From contig JAADGC010000197.1 of assembly GCA_013152585.1 (NCBI GenBank), positions 1 through 55,559 on the forward strand: DNA of 55,559 bases. The letters are read 5' to 3'. The translations under genes and the position numbers were made by a program. Origin of the DNA: Chloroflexota bacterium (GTDB lineage Bacteria > Chloroflexota > Anaerolineae > J102). The notes beneath the pieces were generated by a model. The model did no database searches, was not told where the DNA came from, and worked only from the letters and a program-made list of their open reading frames with translations. Positions 33,433 to 42,682 of the stretch are shown here, one piece after another; position 1 is the stretch's first letter, and the number at the start of each line of letters is the position of its first letter.

Positions 33433-34185
33433 CTATAACACTTTTTCGGCAAGCAGGGCGTCGACGAGTTCTGCGGCAGTATCAAATAGTTGCACATGGG
33501 CGTCGCGGGCAGTCGGCTTGCGGTAGTTGTCCATGTCCACCAGCGCCGCCGCGGTTTCGGTGTCGAGATCGGCGGCTGTCCAGGTGGGGATCTGCACCCG
33601 GGCCGCTTTGCGGATGTTGATGAAGGTGGGATAGCGGGGTTCGCCGATCTCTTTGATCACAGATACGACTGCGGGGGCAGCGACTTGAACCGTATAGCGG
33701 GCCTGACCGGCGACGCGTTCGACGGTGATGCTTTCGTCACTGGCCTCGATAATTTTGGCAACGCCGGTGATTACGGGCCAACCGAGTTTGCGCGCCACGG
33801 CCACGGGCACGGATCCGCTGTTGCCATCCACGGTCATCTGGCCCGTGAGTAGGTAATTGACATCGCCCATTTTTGTCACGGCGGCAGCCAGCAGGCTGGC
33901 CACGCTGTTGGCGTCTGCGGCTTGTTCCTGCACCAAGGTGGCATCTTTACAGCCGATGGCCAGGGCGCTGCGCAGAGCATCGATGGATGATTCGCCGCCG
34001 ACGGTGATGGCACTGGTGACGCCGCCATAGTTTTCGGCCATCTGCAAACCCGTCTCAATGGCATGTTCGTCCCAGGGGTTGACGACGAGGTTAATGCTGA
34101 GTTGGCCACTAGCAGCTTCTTCGGGGTTCACCTTGGGTAATTCGGCTGTGTCAGGTGTCTGTTTGACACAAACTAAGTACCGCAT
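33433..34185 (-). CDS. etfB: electron transfer flavoprotein subunit beta
   Basis: A 250-residue ETF beta that pairs with EtfA. Signatures are the N-terminal YLVCVKQTPDTAELPK, NPWDEHAIETGLQM, and the nucleotide-binding GQMTVDGNSGSVPVAVARKL. AMP is bound by this subunit in typical ETFs. The ATG at 34185 has AAGGAG about eight bases upstream. A 107-bp mobile-element-like insertion (34251-34357) sits between this gene and the upstream acyl-CoA dehydrogenase. Confidence 0.94.
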   Translation of the reverse strand: MRYLVCVKQTPDTAELPKVNPEEAASGQLSINLVVNPWDEHAIETGLQMAENYGGVTSAITVGGESSIDALRSALAIGCKDATLVQEQAADANSVASLLAAAVTKMGDVNYLLTGQMTVDGNSGSVPVAVARKLGWPVITGVAKIIEASDESITVERVAGQARYTVQVAAPAVVSVIKEIGEPRYPTFINIRKAARVQIPTWTAADLDTETAAALVDMDNYRKPTARDAHVQLFDTAAELVDALLAEKVL

Positions 34186-34250
34186 ACTGATTTCTCCTTG
34201 AGCAAAATAGGTAATGGGGGGGTAGATGGCAATGAGTGCGGTGGTGGGGC

Positions 34251-34357
34251 TAGTACACGACGGCCTAAATACCAGGAGGGTTGTCGAGCGCCCGGCGCAT
34301 CCGGGATGCGCCGTTTTCGCCGCCTAACCCTACCGCTATTTCCGCCTGCGTGTACTA
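34251..34357. mobile_element. MITE-like element, family 3, at the end of the acyl-CoA dehydrogenase gene
   Basis: A 107-bp element whose ends form a long inverted repeat. Reading inward, both begin TAGTACACG and then match at about 24 of the first 32 positions without gaps. The centre is the hairpin GGCGCATCC-G-GGATGCGCC (34294-34312). The first three bases of the right end, read on the minus strand, are the TAG stop codon of the acyl-CoA dehydrogenase. TA at both borders would fit an IS630/Tc1-type TA target. Confidence 0.7.
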
Positions 34358-35560
34358 ATCTTCCTGCCAGAGTTGCGGATCGTAGGCGGGGAGTTCGCAG
34401 CGCAAGGGTTTATCACGGCGCAAGCCCAGCACATAGCTGGCTTGCATAAGTTGATGAATCTGGGTGGTGCCCTCGTAAATGACGGCGCCCTTGGCGTTGC
34501 GCAAGTAGCGCTCGACTTCGTATTCTTTGGAGAAGCCATAGGCGCCGTGAATCTGGACGGCATCGGAGGCGGCATCCCAGGCAGATTCGGTGGCGAACCA
34601 TTTGGCCTGTGAGGTCTCGCGCGTGTTACGGATGCCCTGGTTTTTGAGCCAGGCCGCGCGCTGCCACAGCATGGTGGAGATGTCGTAGTTGAGCGTCATC
34701 TTGGCGATCATCTGCTGCACTAGCTGGTAGGATGCGATTTTTTGACCAAATGTCTCGCGTTCCTGGGCGTAAGCGATGGCGAGTTCCATGACGGCGCGGA
34801 TGGTGCCGGAGGCGCCGGCGGCCACGGTCATGCGGGCGTTGTCGAGGGCGCTCATGGCGATCTTGAAGCCTTCGCCCTCTTCGCCAAGACGATTTTGCTG
34901 GGGCACGCGCACGTCGTTCATGGCAATCCAGCCAGTATTGCTGGCATGAACACCCATCTTTTCGGCGATGGTGCCGGTGCTGAGGCCGGTCATGCCGCGT
35001 TCGAGTATGAAGGCGCTGATGCCGCGGTGGCGTTGGTCGGGATCGGTCTTGGCAAAGACGAGCATGGTGTCGGCGACGTCGGCCAGGGTGATCCACATTT
35101 TTTCGCCGTTGAGGATGTAGTCGTCACCCTGGCGACGGGCGGTGCTTTTCATGGCGGCCACATCGGAACCCGCAGCCGATTCGGTGAGCCCAAAGCAGCC
35201 GACTTTGGCACCGCTGGCCAATGGTGCCAGGAATTGTTGTTTTTGCGCCTCGGTTCCCCACTGGAAGACGGCCAGGGCATTCAGGGCCAGGTGCACGGCG
35301 ATGGTTTCACGCACGGAGGCGTCGGCCCACTCGAGGGCCTCGGAGACGATGCCCAGGGAGATGTAGTCCATCCCGGCGCCGCCGTAACGCTCGGGGATGC
35401 AGATCCCCATGATCCCCAATTCAGCCATTCGTGATAGAAAGATGTGTGGGTATTTGTGCTCGCGGTCATAATCGCTGATGACAGGCCGGATTTCTTTTTT
35501 GGCGAAGCCCCGGACCATGTCGCGTACCATCTCGTGTTCTTTAGTGTAGGCAAAATCCAT
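34355..35560 (-). CDS. acyl-CoA dehydrogenase
   Basis: A 401-residue FAD enzyme that introduces the alpha-beta double bond into acyl-CoA and reduces ETF. Signatures are [17 protein letters not shown] and [19 protein letters not shown] in the middle domain, and [20 protein letters not shown] with the catalytic Glu in IYEGTTQIH near the C-terminus. Chain-length specificity is not evident. The ATG at 35560 follows GGGAG by eight bases. The TAG stop coincides with the first bases of a MITE-like element, so the original C-terminus may have been slightly different. etfB and etfA follow and are likely its electron acceptors. Confidence 0.93.
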   Translation of the reverse strand: MDFAYTKEHEMVRDMVRGFAKKEIRPVISDYDREHKYPHIFLSRMAELGIMGICIPERYGGAGMDYISLGIVSEALEWADASVRETIAVHLALNALAVFQWGTEAQKQQFLAPLASGAKVGCFGLTESAAGSDVAAMKSTARRQGDDYILNGEKMWITLADVADTMLVFAKTDPDQRHRGISAFILERGMTGLSTGTIAEKMGVHASNTGWIAMNDVRVPQQNRLGEEGEGFKIAMSALDNARMTVAAGASGTIRAVMELAIAYAQERETFGQKIASYQLVQQMIAKMTLNYDISTMLWQRAAWLKNQGIRNTRETSQAKWFATESAWDAASDAVQIHGAYGFSKEYEVERYLRNAKGAVIYEGTTQIHQLMQASYVLGLRRDKPLRCELPAYDPQLWQED

Positions 35561-35633
35561 ATAAACGCTCCCTTGCGTAGCAGGATGGGGGTTTTTGCTG
35601 AGTTGGCCCAATATGCCAACTATGACGCGTTGC

Positions 35634-35663
35634 ATTATATCAGGCCCCAGGAAGGGAGTGCAA
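35634..35663 (-). promoter_or_regulatory. promoter of the acyl-CoA dehydrogenase gene
   Basis: On the minus strand TTGCAC (35658-35663), 18 bases, TATAAT (35634-35639). The leader contains an AGTTGGC...GCCAACT inverted repeat (35601-35621) that might be an operator. Confidence 0.6.
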
Positions 35664-35720
35664 AAATGCGAGGTTGGGGAGTGCCTCTTTCGGCAGATAT
35701 TACATCGCCTTTTCAGCGAC

Positions 35721-35749
35721 TTGACGAATTATTCGTTTTATGTTATTTA
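35721..35749 (+). promoter_or_regulatory. promoter candidate for the RsbU_N-domain gene, with overlapping palindrome
   Basis: TTGACG (35721-35726), 17 bases, TATTTA (35744-35749). The palindrome ACGAAT-T-ATTCGT (35724-35736) overlaps the -35 and spacer, suggesting an operator. It is divergent from the acyl-CoA dehydrogenase promoter. Confidence 0.4.
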
Positions 35750-35822
35750 GTTATGTGATCTTAAATGATAGGCTGTCGAATACGCCTGTTTTCCCCTCTT
35801 GTTTGAAGGAAGGTTCCCCCGC

Positions 35823-36137
35823 ATGTCTCCCTCCATGTCGCCTTCATCTTTTTCTGAACTGGCAAATCAATACGTAGATGCCGTGCAGTCGTATGTGCAG
35901 TGCTCGGCAGAACCTCCTATGCAGCAGCGTGCCCGGGCGTTTAGCTGCCGTATTTTACGGCAGGGCCTGAGTGTGCTGGATCTGGCTTCGATGCATCAAA
36001 TTGCCTTGGTGGTTCTGATGAGCCGTGCCGAGACGCCTCAGGAGCAGGCCAGGATTGCCCGGGCCGCTTCGACGTTTTTCTTCCAGACGTTGGCACCTTT
36101 TGAAGTTGAGGCGCAAGCAGCACCGATGCTTGCGTAA
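35823..36137 (+). CDS. standalone RsbU N-terminal-like (KaiA/RbsU) domain protein
   Basis: A 104-residue helical protein. The arrangement SELANQYVDAVQSYV, RILRQGLSVLDLASMHQIALVVL and ARIARAASTFFFQTLAPFEV resembles the N-terminal dimerisation domain of the phosphatase RsbU, which binds the switch protein RsbT. No phosphatase domain follows, so it could be a free regulatory or anchoring module. The ATG at 35823 has AAGGAAGG nine bases upstream; an ATG at 35835 and a TTG at 35799 are alternatives. MITE copy B begins three bases after the stop. Confidence 0.65.
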   Translation: MSPSMSPSSFSELANQYVDAVQSYVQCSAEPPMQQRARAFSCRILRQGLSVLDLASMHQIALVVLMSRAETPQEQARIARAASTFFFQTLAPFEVEAQAAPMLA

Positions 36138-36140
36138 TTA

Positions 36141-36272
36141 ACTGGCGTCTGGCGAAAATCAAACTCGCGGCTTACCGACGTATTTTTTGACCCGAATTAC
36201 CCGAATGAGATGAATTATTTGCCAAATTTTTCGTAAAAATTCGTGTCAAAAAGGAAAACGCCAAAGTCCAGT
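36141..36272 (+). mobile_element. MITE-like element, family 1, copy B
   Basis: A 132-bp element starting ACTGGCGTCTGGCGAAAA, identical to copy A over these 18 bases, and ending AACGCCAAAGTCCAGT. The interior has CCCGAATT and AATTCGTG words in inverted orientation. No target duplication is evident, unlike copies A and C. It lies three bases after the stop of the RsbU_N-like gene and before the mrp terminator. Confidence 0.7.
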
Positions 36273-36294
36273 CGTTTTATTTGCCGTTGCGTAT

Positions 36295-36345
36295 AAAATA
36301 ACAGACGCCGGACAAGCCTGATTTTGGCGTGGCCGGACGTCTGTG
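36295..36345 (-). terminator. terminator after mrp
   Basis: On the minus strand ACAGACGTCCGG and CCGGCGTCTGT pair around a 21-base loop, followed by TATTTTAT. It lies about 25 bases past the mrp stop. Confidence 0.6.
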
Positions 36346-36366
36346 GTTGCTCGGTTTTCGTGCGGT

Positions 36367-37440
36367 TTAGATGATCTTGAGCTGCGGATCGGGGCGGAAG
36401 CTGAGCAGGCTGACCTGAGCGGCCAGTTGTTGGGCAATATCGCGGAAGGAACGGGCGATCTCGGAATCGGGAGCGGAGACGACGATGGGCGTGCCTTGAT
36501 CGCTGCCTTCACGTGCCCGGGGATCGAGAGGCAGTCGGCCCAGGAAGGGAACGCTCAATTCTTTGGCGGCGCGTTCGGCACCACCAAAACCGAAGATGTC
36601 GTAGCGATTGCCGGTGTCGGGGGCGATGAAGTAGGACATGTTTTCGACGATGCCGAGGATGGGCACCTGGAGTTGCTGGAAGGCGGTGAGGCCCCGACGG
36701 GCATCGGCGAGGGCAATATCCTGCGGGGTGGAGACGATGATGGCACCGGTGAGCGGGGTGGATTGCGCCAGACTGAGCTGGGCGTCGCCGGTGCCAGGGG
36801 GCAGATCGACGATCATGTAATCGATATCGGTCCAGGCGACGTCGGTAAAAAGCTGACGGATGGCGGAGTGCAGCATGGGGCCACGCCAGATGGCAGCCTG
36901 ATCGGGCTTGAGCATGAAACCCATGGACATGAATTGGAGTCCGTAGGCCTGGGCGGGGATGAGTTTTTGATTCTGGGGAGCAGGCATCTTGGCAACGCCG
37001 AGCATTTGGGGGATGTTGGGGCCGGTGATGTCGGCATCGAGGAGCCCGACTTTGGCGCCGGTCTGGGCCAGGGCGACAGCAAGATTGACGGACACGGTGC
37101 TTTTGCCCACGCCCCCTTTGCCACTGGCGACAGCGATGATGTTTTTGATGGGGAGTTGGAGCTGGCCCGTAATACGGTTGTCGCTGCGGATACTGGCATC
37201 GAAGCGCACGTGGATGTTTTGGACACCGGGAATGGGCGCCAGTGCATCGCGGATGTCTTGTTCCATTTTGCCTTTCAGGGGGCAGGCGGGCGTGGTGAGC
37301 ATGACCGTGAGGCTAACAGTCTCTCCATCGATTTGGAGGTCGTGAATCATGTTCAGTGTCACCAAATCTTTATGGAGTTCAGGCTCTTGCACGGTGCGTA
37401 AAGCAGCCATGACGGCTTCGGTATTGGGTTGGTTAGTCAT
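36367..37440 (-). CDS. mrp: Mrp/ApbC-family ATPase, CxxC motif absent
   Basis: A 357-residue P-loop ATPase. An N-terminal MIP18/DUF59-like domain (about 8-85) is followed by the deviant Walker [11 protein letters not shown] (about 106-115), [16 protein letters not shown], and [17 protein letters not shown]. Mrp/ApbC proteins carry Fe-S clusters to target enzymes. The usual C-terminal CxxC that ligates a bridging cluster reads [14 protein letters not shown], with neither Cys present. It may thus not bind a cluster in the usual way. The ATG has AAGGA upstream, and a terminator lies downstream at 36295-36345. Confidence 0.9.
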   Translation of the reverse strand: MTNQPNTEAVMAALRTVQEPELHKDLVTLNMIHDLQIDGETVSLTVMLTTPACPLKGKMEQDIRDALAPIPGVQNIHVRFDASIRSDNRITGQLQLPIKNIIAVASGKGGVGKSTVSVNLAVALAQTGAKVGLLDADITGPNIPQMLGVAKMPAPQNQKLIPAQAYGLQFMSMGFMLKPDQAAIWRGPMLHSAIRQLFTDVAWTDIDYMIVDLPPGTGDAQLSLAQSTPLTGAIIVSTPQDIALADARRGLTAFQQLQVPILGIVENMSYFIAPDTGNRYDIFGFGGAERAAKELSVPFLGRLPLDPRAREGSDQGTPIVVSAPDSEIARSFRDIAQQLAAQVSLLSFRPDPQLKII

Positions 37441-37582
37441 AGAGTTTTCCTTGATTTGTAACTTTTAATGAGCTGTCTGGCCACCGGACACTTTGAGATT
37501 TGTCTTTCTGAACGATTTCTCAGGGTGACACGAATACGAAACTGCCGGTTGCCTGGATGAGATGTCAAGATAGGGGCTTTCG

Positions 37583-38917
37583 TTACGCCTGATCGGAGGG
37601 GGAGGAAGCCGAGAGGTCGGCGATAACGAAAGAGGCCACTTGACGACCCATTTCGACGGCGTAGTTGGTACCCCGATCCCAGGGGTAAATCTGGCTCATG
37701 CTGGCGAAGTAGAGGCCCGGCAGGGGGGTGCGCACAGGGGGAATGTTGTGCGAGTGGTTGAGGTGAGGGACGGGTTGGGCGTAGCGGGTTGTCCACAGCC
37801 AGCTATCGTTCAGCCAAGAGGCGTCGAAGTCGGGGTTGAAGCGCTGTAACGCCGGCAAAAAACGCTGGATGATCTGTTCTTTGCTGAGCTCGAAGTATTC
37901 GTGGTCGGGGGGCAGGTAGTCGCCGCAGTAGACGATGTGCTCGCCGCCATAGTGCTCGGGGCCGATGTAGTTGGTGTGCTCGACCAATGCCAGGAAGGGA
38001 AAGCCAGCTTCTTTGGGCAGGTTGTGCCAGTAGTAGGATGTGAGCCGGTGTTTGAGGCTGAGGACGAGGACAACGGCCCCCATGGACTGTAGGTTTTGCA
38101 GTTGCTGGGTGTAGCTGGAAGGAAGATCGGGGCTGAGGGCGGCCATGGCCGCGGGGGAGGTAGTGGAGATGACGGCATCACAGGGGAAGACGTCATCGGC
38201 TGTGTGGATGAGCCAGGGAGCGGAGCTGCCGGAGGAACGATGGATAGCAGTGACAGGGGTATTGAGGCGGATGTCGACGCTCTGCTGGCGCAGATGCTGG
38301 GCGAGTTGATCGAGGAAGGCCTGGAATCCCCCGGCGAAGGTGCCGAGGCGGGTGGTGCGGGATTTGAGCCGGGCCCAAAGCCAGGCCATGTTGACGACAT
38401 CGAGGTTTTCTTCGCCGAATTTACCCACTAGAAGTGGGCGCCAAAGCGCGTTATAAACGCGCTCCCCCACCCATTTTCGCATCCAGGCATCCGCCGTGAC
38501 GCCCTCGAGAGGGCGCCACCAGGGGGTGAGCCGTAGATAAGCACCGACAGCGCCAAAGCGCAGCGTGTCGAGAATCGGGAAATTTCTGAGTGTAAATTTG
38601 ATGGCCTGAGGAATGGAGTCGAGCGGCTGGAAGCGCCCATTTTGATACACCACGGTGTAGGGGCGGGGAAAGCGCACTTGCTGACTCCATCCCAGTTCGG
38701 AGATGAGGCCCAGGATGTGTTTATCAGACTGAAACCAGTGGTGGTAGTATTTTTCCAGTGTCCAATCCCAGTTCGGGGCTTTGAATCCGGCTGCGAGGCC
38801 ACCCACCTGGGAGGCTGCCTCGAAGATGGTGACGCGAGTGCCTGATTGGCTGAGATCGTAGGCAGCGGACAGTCCGGCCACGCCGGCACCGATGATGGCG
38901 ATATGTTTTGGAGGCAT
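37583..38917 (-). CDS. FAD-dependent oxidoreductase (amine oxidase/protoporphyrinogen-oxidase-like)
   Basis: A 444-residue flavoprotein. The FAD-binding GAGVAGLSAAYDL (residues 10-22) and the following FEAASQVGGLAAG are typical of the NAD(P)-binding-8/amine oxidase class. A late GLYFASMSQIYPWDRGTNYAVEMG stretch completes the FAD site. The YYHHWFQSD segment resembles UDP-galactopyranose mutase and carotenoid or heme oxidase relatives. The substrate is unknown. It starts three bases after the stop of a small Cys-rich protein gene and is probably translated with it. Confidence 0.85.
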   Translation of the reverse strand: MPPKHIAIIGAGVAGLSAAYDLSQSGTRVTIFEAASQVGGLAAGFKAPNWDWTLEKYYHHWFQSDKHILGLISELGWSQQVRFPRPYTVVYQNGRFQPLDSIPQAIKFTLRNFPILDTLRFGAVGAYLRLTPWWRPLEGVTADAWMRKWVGERVYNALWRPLLVGKFGEENLDVVNMAWLWARLKSRTTRLGTFAGGFQAFLDQLAQHLRQQSVDIRLNTPVTAIHRSSGSSAPWLIHTADDVFPCDAVISTTSPAAMAALSPDLPSSYTQQLQNLQSMGAVVLVLSLKHRLTSYYWHNLPKEAGFPFLALVEHTNYIGPEHYGGEHIVYCGDYLPPDHEYFELSKEQIIQRFLPALQRFNPDFDASWLNDSWLWTTRYAQPVPHLNHSHNIPPVRTPLPGLYFASMSQIYPWDRGTNYAVEMGRQVASFVIADLSASSPSDQA

Positions 38918-38920
38918 GGG

Positions 38921-39313
38921 TTAGATGTAGAATTCTTCGTCTGCGAGTTCGTCTTCGGGGTGACTCTCGATGATGATCTCGCTTTCATCAGGAGGACCAT
39001 TGCCATCAAGGTAGTTTTGGATATCGGCCTGCGCGTGGGCATACAACTGCAAAAGATCCGTTTCATCTCCCTTGAACTGGGTGATGCTTTGCATGGCGCA
39101 GGCTTCGCAGCCGCGCATGAATTTGTAGCTGCCGCTGTAGCATTTGAGACAGCTATTAATTCGGATCATGAGCAGGCAGAAGGCCAGGGTATCGAGATCG
39201 ATTTCCGATAGTTTGGATACTCGGTCCACCAGATCAGCCCACCCTTGTTCGCGCAGGTTGCGCAGGCTGGAGATGAGGGATGGCGGGAAGAGAATTTCGG
39301 CTTTTGGGTACAT
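38921..39313 (-). CDS. small Cys-motif protein of unknown function
   Basis: A 130-residue acidic protein that I do not recognise. A CxxC-x10-CxxC arrangement (CLKC...CEAC, residues about 55-72) suggests binding of zinc or an Fe-S cluster. The C-terminus is Asp/Glu-rich. It is followed after three bases by the FAD oxidoreductase, so the two may work as a pair, for instance as electron carrier and flavoenzyme. No signal peptide is seen. Confidence 0.65.
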   Translation of the reverse strand: MYPKAEILFPPSLISSLRNLREQGWADLVDRVSKLSEIDLDTLAFCLLMIRINSCLKCYSGSYKFMRGCEACAMQSITQFKGDETDLLQLYAHAQADIQNYLDGNGPPDESEIIIESHPEDELADEEFYI

Positions 39314-39376
39314 AGCGTAGAGAGGTTACGGAAGGAAATGGCCCAGGGAATGCCCGAGCCATTAGCGAGAAGGTGA

Positions 39377-39412
39377 CAGGTGATAGCTGAGGAGTGATAC
39401 GTATCACGTCAC
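39377..39412. promoter_or_regulatory. palindromic region between the hydrolase and Cys-motif genes
   Basis: GTGATAC-GTATCAC (39392-39405) is a perfect 14-bp palindrome nested between an outer GGTGAC...GTCACC pair. It lies upstream of the Cys-motif gene and downstream of the hydrolase gene, so it may be an operator or part of a terminator. Confidence 0.35.
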
Positions 39413-39421
39413 CACTATAGT

Positions 39422-40111
39422 TTACTCGATGATGAAGCTTTGTTCGGTGTGGAGCAACACACAATTGGCGTCGGTTTCCTGATTACAGCGGGCCTGGAAG
39501 TCTTCGGCGTTGACGTCGATATAGGGCCAGGTGCCATAGTGGCAGGGAATGACGGTTTTGGGAGTGATGAGCTTGACTGCTTTGAGAGCGTCGTCGGGGC
39601 CCATGGTGAAGTTGTCGCCAATGGGAAGCAGGGCGACATCGACATGATCGTCGGCCAGCCATTTCATGTCGTAGGTGAGGGCGGTATCGCCGGCATAGTA
39701 AAGGGTTTTACCGCTGTTGAGTTGCAGCAGGAAGCCGCCGGGATTGCCGCCATAGCTGCCATCGGGCAAGCCGGAGCCATGGTGGGCAATGGTCATTTTG
39801 CAACGACCAAAGGGGAATTGGTTGCCACCGCCGAGGTGCAAGGGATGCAGGTTTTGCAGGCCTTTCTTCTGCAACCATCCCACGATCTCAAAATTGCAGA
39901 TGACCAGGGCGCCGGTGCGTTTGGCAATGGAGATGGTATCGCCGATATGGTCGCCATGACCATGGGAAACGAGGATGAAGTCGGCCGAGACATCCTGTTC
40001 GGTGATTTTTGCAGCCGGGTTGTCCGTAAAAAAAGGATCGATCAGGATGCGCATGCCATCGCTTACAATGGAAAAAGCAGAATGGCCATGATAGATGATT
40101 TGGACAGACAT
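39422..40111 (-). CDS. metal-dependent hydrolase, UPF0173 (metallo-beta-lactamase fold)
   Basis: A 229-residue member of the UPF0173 group. The metal-binding HGHGDHIGD (residues about 50-58), TIAHHGSG, YYAGDTALTYDM and the late IPCHYGTWP are all present and in order. The family acts as an uncharacterised hydrolase in the cytoplasm. The start at 40111 has AGGAG nine bases upstream. It follows the nuo operon in the same direction, with a weak hairpin between (40200-40224). Confidence 0.9.
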   Translation of the reverse strand: MSVQIIYHGHSAFSIVSDGMRILIDPFFTDNPAAKITEQDVSADFILVSHGHGDHIGDTISIAKRTGALVICNFEIVGWLQKKGLQNLHPLHLGGGNQFPFGRCKMTIAHHGSGLPDGSYGGNPGGFLLQLNSGKTLYYAGDTALTYDMKWLADDHVDVALLPIGDNFTMGPDDALKAVKLITPKTVIPCHYGTWPYIDVNAEDFQARCNQETDANCVLLHTEQSFIIE

Positions 40112-40199
40112 GATCTTGCTCCTGAAAAGTAAAAGGGACCAAAGGCAAAGAGCCGCGCTATCGTCATCCAGCGACAGCCCGGCTTTGTAAATGCTTGGG

Positions 40200-40224
40200 G
40201 GCGCTATGTTGGCATCATAGCACC
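40200..40224 (-). terminator. weak hairpin after nuoI
   Basis: On the minus strand GGTGCTATG and CATAGCGCC pair around seven bases, about 22 bases past the nuoI stop. No T run follows, so termination is uncertain. Confidence 0.35.
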
Positions 40225-40246
40225 AAAACAGGTGCAGACGATGGAA

Positions 40247-40900
40247 TTATACTTTGCCCTGTGCCTTGCCAGCCGGACCGGCTTTGCCAGCCCTGGTCTT
40301 TTTACCGCGTGCTGCTTTTTTGGCAGCCTTGGCGGCTCGAGCGATTTCTTCGGCTGCCCAGGCCTGGGGATAAAGGGACGCGTAGTAGCTGGTAGGAACG
40401 CTGAGCTCGTCTTTGTCGAGGATGAGGGTTGGATAACGATCGTAGATGGCCAGCTCGTAATCGTGATTCATCTTGATGGCGTCGAAGGGGCAGTATTCGG
40501 CGCAGAAACCACAACTCATGCAGATGCTGGCGTCGATGTAGAATTCTGCGGGGCGAGTGATGGGTTTGCCCTGCTCGTTCATATCGCGCACAATCCAGAT
40601 GCACTGCGGCGGACACACTTTGGCGCAAATACCGCAGGCGGTGCAGCGATCTTTGCCGGTGTCTTCTTCGTACACGAGCATGGGGAGGTAGCGGAAGTGT
40701 TCGGGCAATTCCCGTTTTTCTTCCGGGTACTGAATGGTGAAGAGGCCTTTGCTATCGGCCGGTTGGCGCAGAAGTTTGCCCTGCGGGGTACCGATGGCGT
40801 TGGTGTAGCGTGAGGGCACGCGTGCCAGGTCATCGATGAAGGTTTCTGCGAAGTGACGCAGTGTAATGCCTAAGCCTTTGATTATACCAGTGCCAAACAT
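40247..40900 (-). CDS. nuoI: NADH-quinone oxidoreductase subunit I
   Basis: A 217-residue complex I subunit carrying clusters N6a and N6b. The two [4Fe-4S] motifs are CTACGICAKVCP and CMSCGFCAEYCP, spaced as usual. It forms the connecting arm between the peripheral and membrane domains. The C-terminal 35 residues form an Ala/Lys/Gly-rich basic tail not usual for NuoI. It lies 30 bases downstream of nuoCD. nuoE, F, G and H, which often intervene, are absent. Confidence 0.95.
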   Translation of the reverse strand: MFGTGIIKGLGITLRHFAETFIDDLARVPSRYTNAIGTPQGKLLRQPADSKGLFTIQYPEEKRELPEHFRYLPMLVYEEDTGKDRCTACGICAKVCPPQCIWIVRDMNEQGKPITRPAEFYIDASICMSCGFCAEYCPFDAIKMNHDYELAIYDRYPTLILDKDELSVPTSYYASLYPQAWAAEEIARAAKAAKKAARGKKTRAGKAGPAGKAQGKV

Positions 40901-40930
40901 GCGCTGTGTTCCTTTGGAGGTGCGGGGGGG

Positions 40931-42682
40931 CTAACGGTCGGTTTCGCCCAGGACGATGTCGATGGCGCCTAGGGTAATGATGGCGTCAGCTATTTTGTAG
41001 CCGACTGCCGAAGGTTCCAGGGTGTTCAGATTGATGTAGGAAGGGGCGCGTACGTGATAGCGCCAGGGGTTGTCAGACCCGTCCGAGACCACGTAGAAGC
41101 CCAATTCACCTTTCGGGCCTTCGACTGCACCGTAGGCTTCACCTTTGGCGACCCGGGTGACGTAGGAGGGTTTGCCGTTCCTCACCGGGCCTTCGGGAAT
41201 CTGATCGAGGGCCTGTTTGAGAATGCGAACGGATTGTCGAATTTCGCCCAGACGCACTTTGTAACGGGCGTAGACATCACACCCATCGTCTGCAACCACA
41301 TCGAAATCAAAACGGTCGTAAATGCCATAAGGTCGGGCGCGGCGTACGTCGTAAGGTACGCCCGAGCCACGGAGGACGGGGCCGGCGGCGCTGAGAGCGA
41401 TAGCGTCTGCGGCAGAGAGATGACCTACGCCCACACAGCGGGCCATGAGGATTTCGTTGCCGGTGAGATAGGCGTCGAGTTCGTCGATCTTTCTATCAAG
41501 ACGCTTGAAGACGATGTCGCGCGCTCTGCGCAGCCAATCTTCATCGACATCGCGTACGACACCCCCAAAACGCATGTAGTTGCACATCATGCGGCTGCCG
41601 GTGGCAGCTTCGAACAAGTCGAGGATGAGCTCGCGTTCTTCGATGGCGTAAAGTGCAGGGGTATAGAAGGCGCCCAAGTCGTTGAGGAAGAATCCGATAG
41701 TCCAGGTGTGATTGGCGATACGCGTGAATTCCGCCATGATCACCCGCAGATACTCCGCTCGCTCGGGAGGCTTGCCCTTGTCACCCATGAGTTTTTCGAC
41801 TGCCAAGACATAGCCAAAGTTATTGGACATGCTGGAAAGGTAGTCGAGACGGTCGGTGTAAGGGATATTGGCCAGCCAGGTGTTGCGCTCACCAATTTTC
41901 TCGTGATTACGATGCAAATAGCCGACTTCGGGTTCCAGTCCGACCACCGTCTCTCCATCCAGGGCCACAATCATGCGGAAGACACCGTGGGTGGAGGGAT
42001 GCTGTGGCCCCATGTTGACCACGATGCGCTCTGTTTTTATATAATTGGACCCTTCGGGAGGCTCGTGAATGATCGGTAGTGGGGTGGGGGGGCGTTCGAA
42101 GGCATCGGGATCGAAGCCTTGGGGATAGCTGATGTTGTCGCCCCAGGGCACCCGATCTTCGGCCCATTGAAAATGGCCTACCGGCCAGCGGCTTTTGTAA
42201 GGTTTGTGCTCGGCTTCGTGATAAGCTTCTTTCCAGTCTTTACGCATGGGATGGCCGTTGAAGCCTTCCCAGAGGATGATGCGGCGTAGTCGGGGATGAC
42301 CATTGAAGCGAATCCCGTACAGATCGTACGCTTCCCGTTCCTGCAAGTCGGCGCCAGGATACACTTTGATCAGGCTATCGACTTCGGGTTTGGCCTCGGG
42401 CAGCCGTACTTTGAGCACGATGCCGTCGCCGCCTTTTTGGGTATCGAAGAGGTGATAAACCAGTTCGAAGCGGTCTGCTTCCGAGCGGTCTTTGAAGCCC
42501 AGATAATCTACAGCCGTCAGCGAGGACAGGTAGTCAAAGCCTTCGTTATTTCGCAGGTAAAGGGCCAATTCGACGAGTTTGTCCGCATTGACCACGATTC
42601 CCCACTCGTCTGCGGCTGCAACGGCGCCGGGGACGGCATCGGCGTAGGGCAGACTGGTTGTCGTAACCGTCGTATCTATCAT
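40931..42682 (-). CDS. nuoCD: fused NADH-quinone oxidoreductase subunits C and D
   Basis: A 583-residue fusion. NuoC occupies about residues 1-175 with [20 protein letters not shown] and the RKDW motif. NuoD occupies about 195-583 with [14 protein letters not shown] (the quinone-site loop), [12 protein letters not shown] and [15 protein letters not shown], and ends DIVLGETDR. It builds the quinone-binding part of complex I. NuoCD fusions are known in several phyla, while separate genes are common in Chloroflexota that I know. Its start overlaps the nuoB stop as ATGA at 42679-42682. Confidence 0.95.
   Translation of the reverse strand: MIDTTVTTTSLPYADAVPGAVAAADEWGIVVNADKLVELALYLRNNEGFDYLSSLTAVDYLGFKDRSEADRFELVYHLFDTQKGGDGIVLKVRLPEAKPEVDSLIKVYPGADLQEREAYDLYGIRFNGHPRLRRIILWEGFNGHPMRKDWKEAYHEAEHKPYKSRWPVGHFQWAEDRVPWGDNISYPQGFDPDAFERPPTPLPIIHEPPEGSNYIKTERIVVNMGPQHPSTHGVFRMIVALDGETVVGLEPEVGYLHRNHEKIGERNTWLANIPYTDRLDYLSSMSNNFGYVLAVEKLMGDKGKPPERAEYLRVIMAEFTRIANHTWTIGFFLNDLGAFYTPALYAIEERELILDLFEAATGSRMMCNYMRFGGVVRDVDEDWLRRARDIVFKRLDRKIDELDAYLTGNEILMARCVGVGHLSAADAIALSAAGPVLRGSGVPYDVRRARPYGIYDRFDFDVVADDGCDVYARYKVRLGEIRQSVRILKQALDQIPEGPVRNGKPSYVTRVAKGEAYGAVEGPKGELGFYVVSDGSDNPWRYHVRAPSYINLNTLEPSAVGYKIADAIITLGAIDIVLGETDR

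Noticed and set aside
37583..38917. Assignment as phytoene desaturase or UDP-galactopyranose mutase
   Set aside because: Only general FAD-site motifs are seen; no pathway neighbours support a specific reaction.
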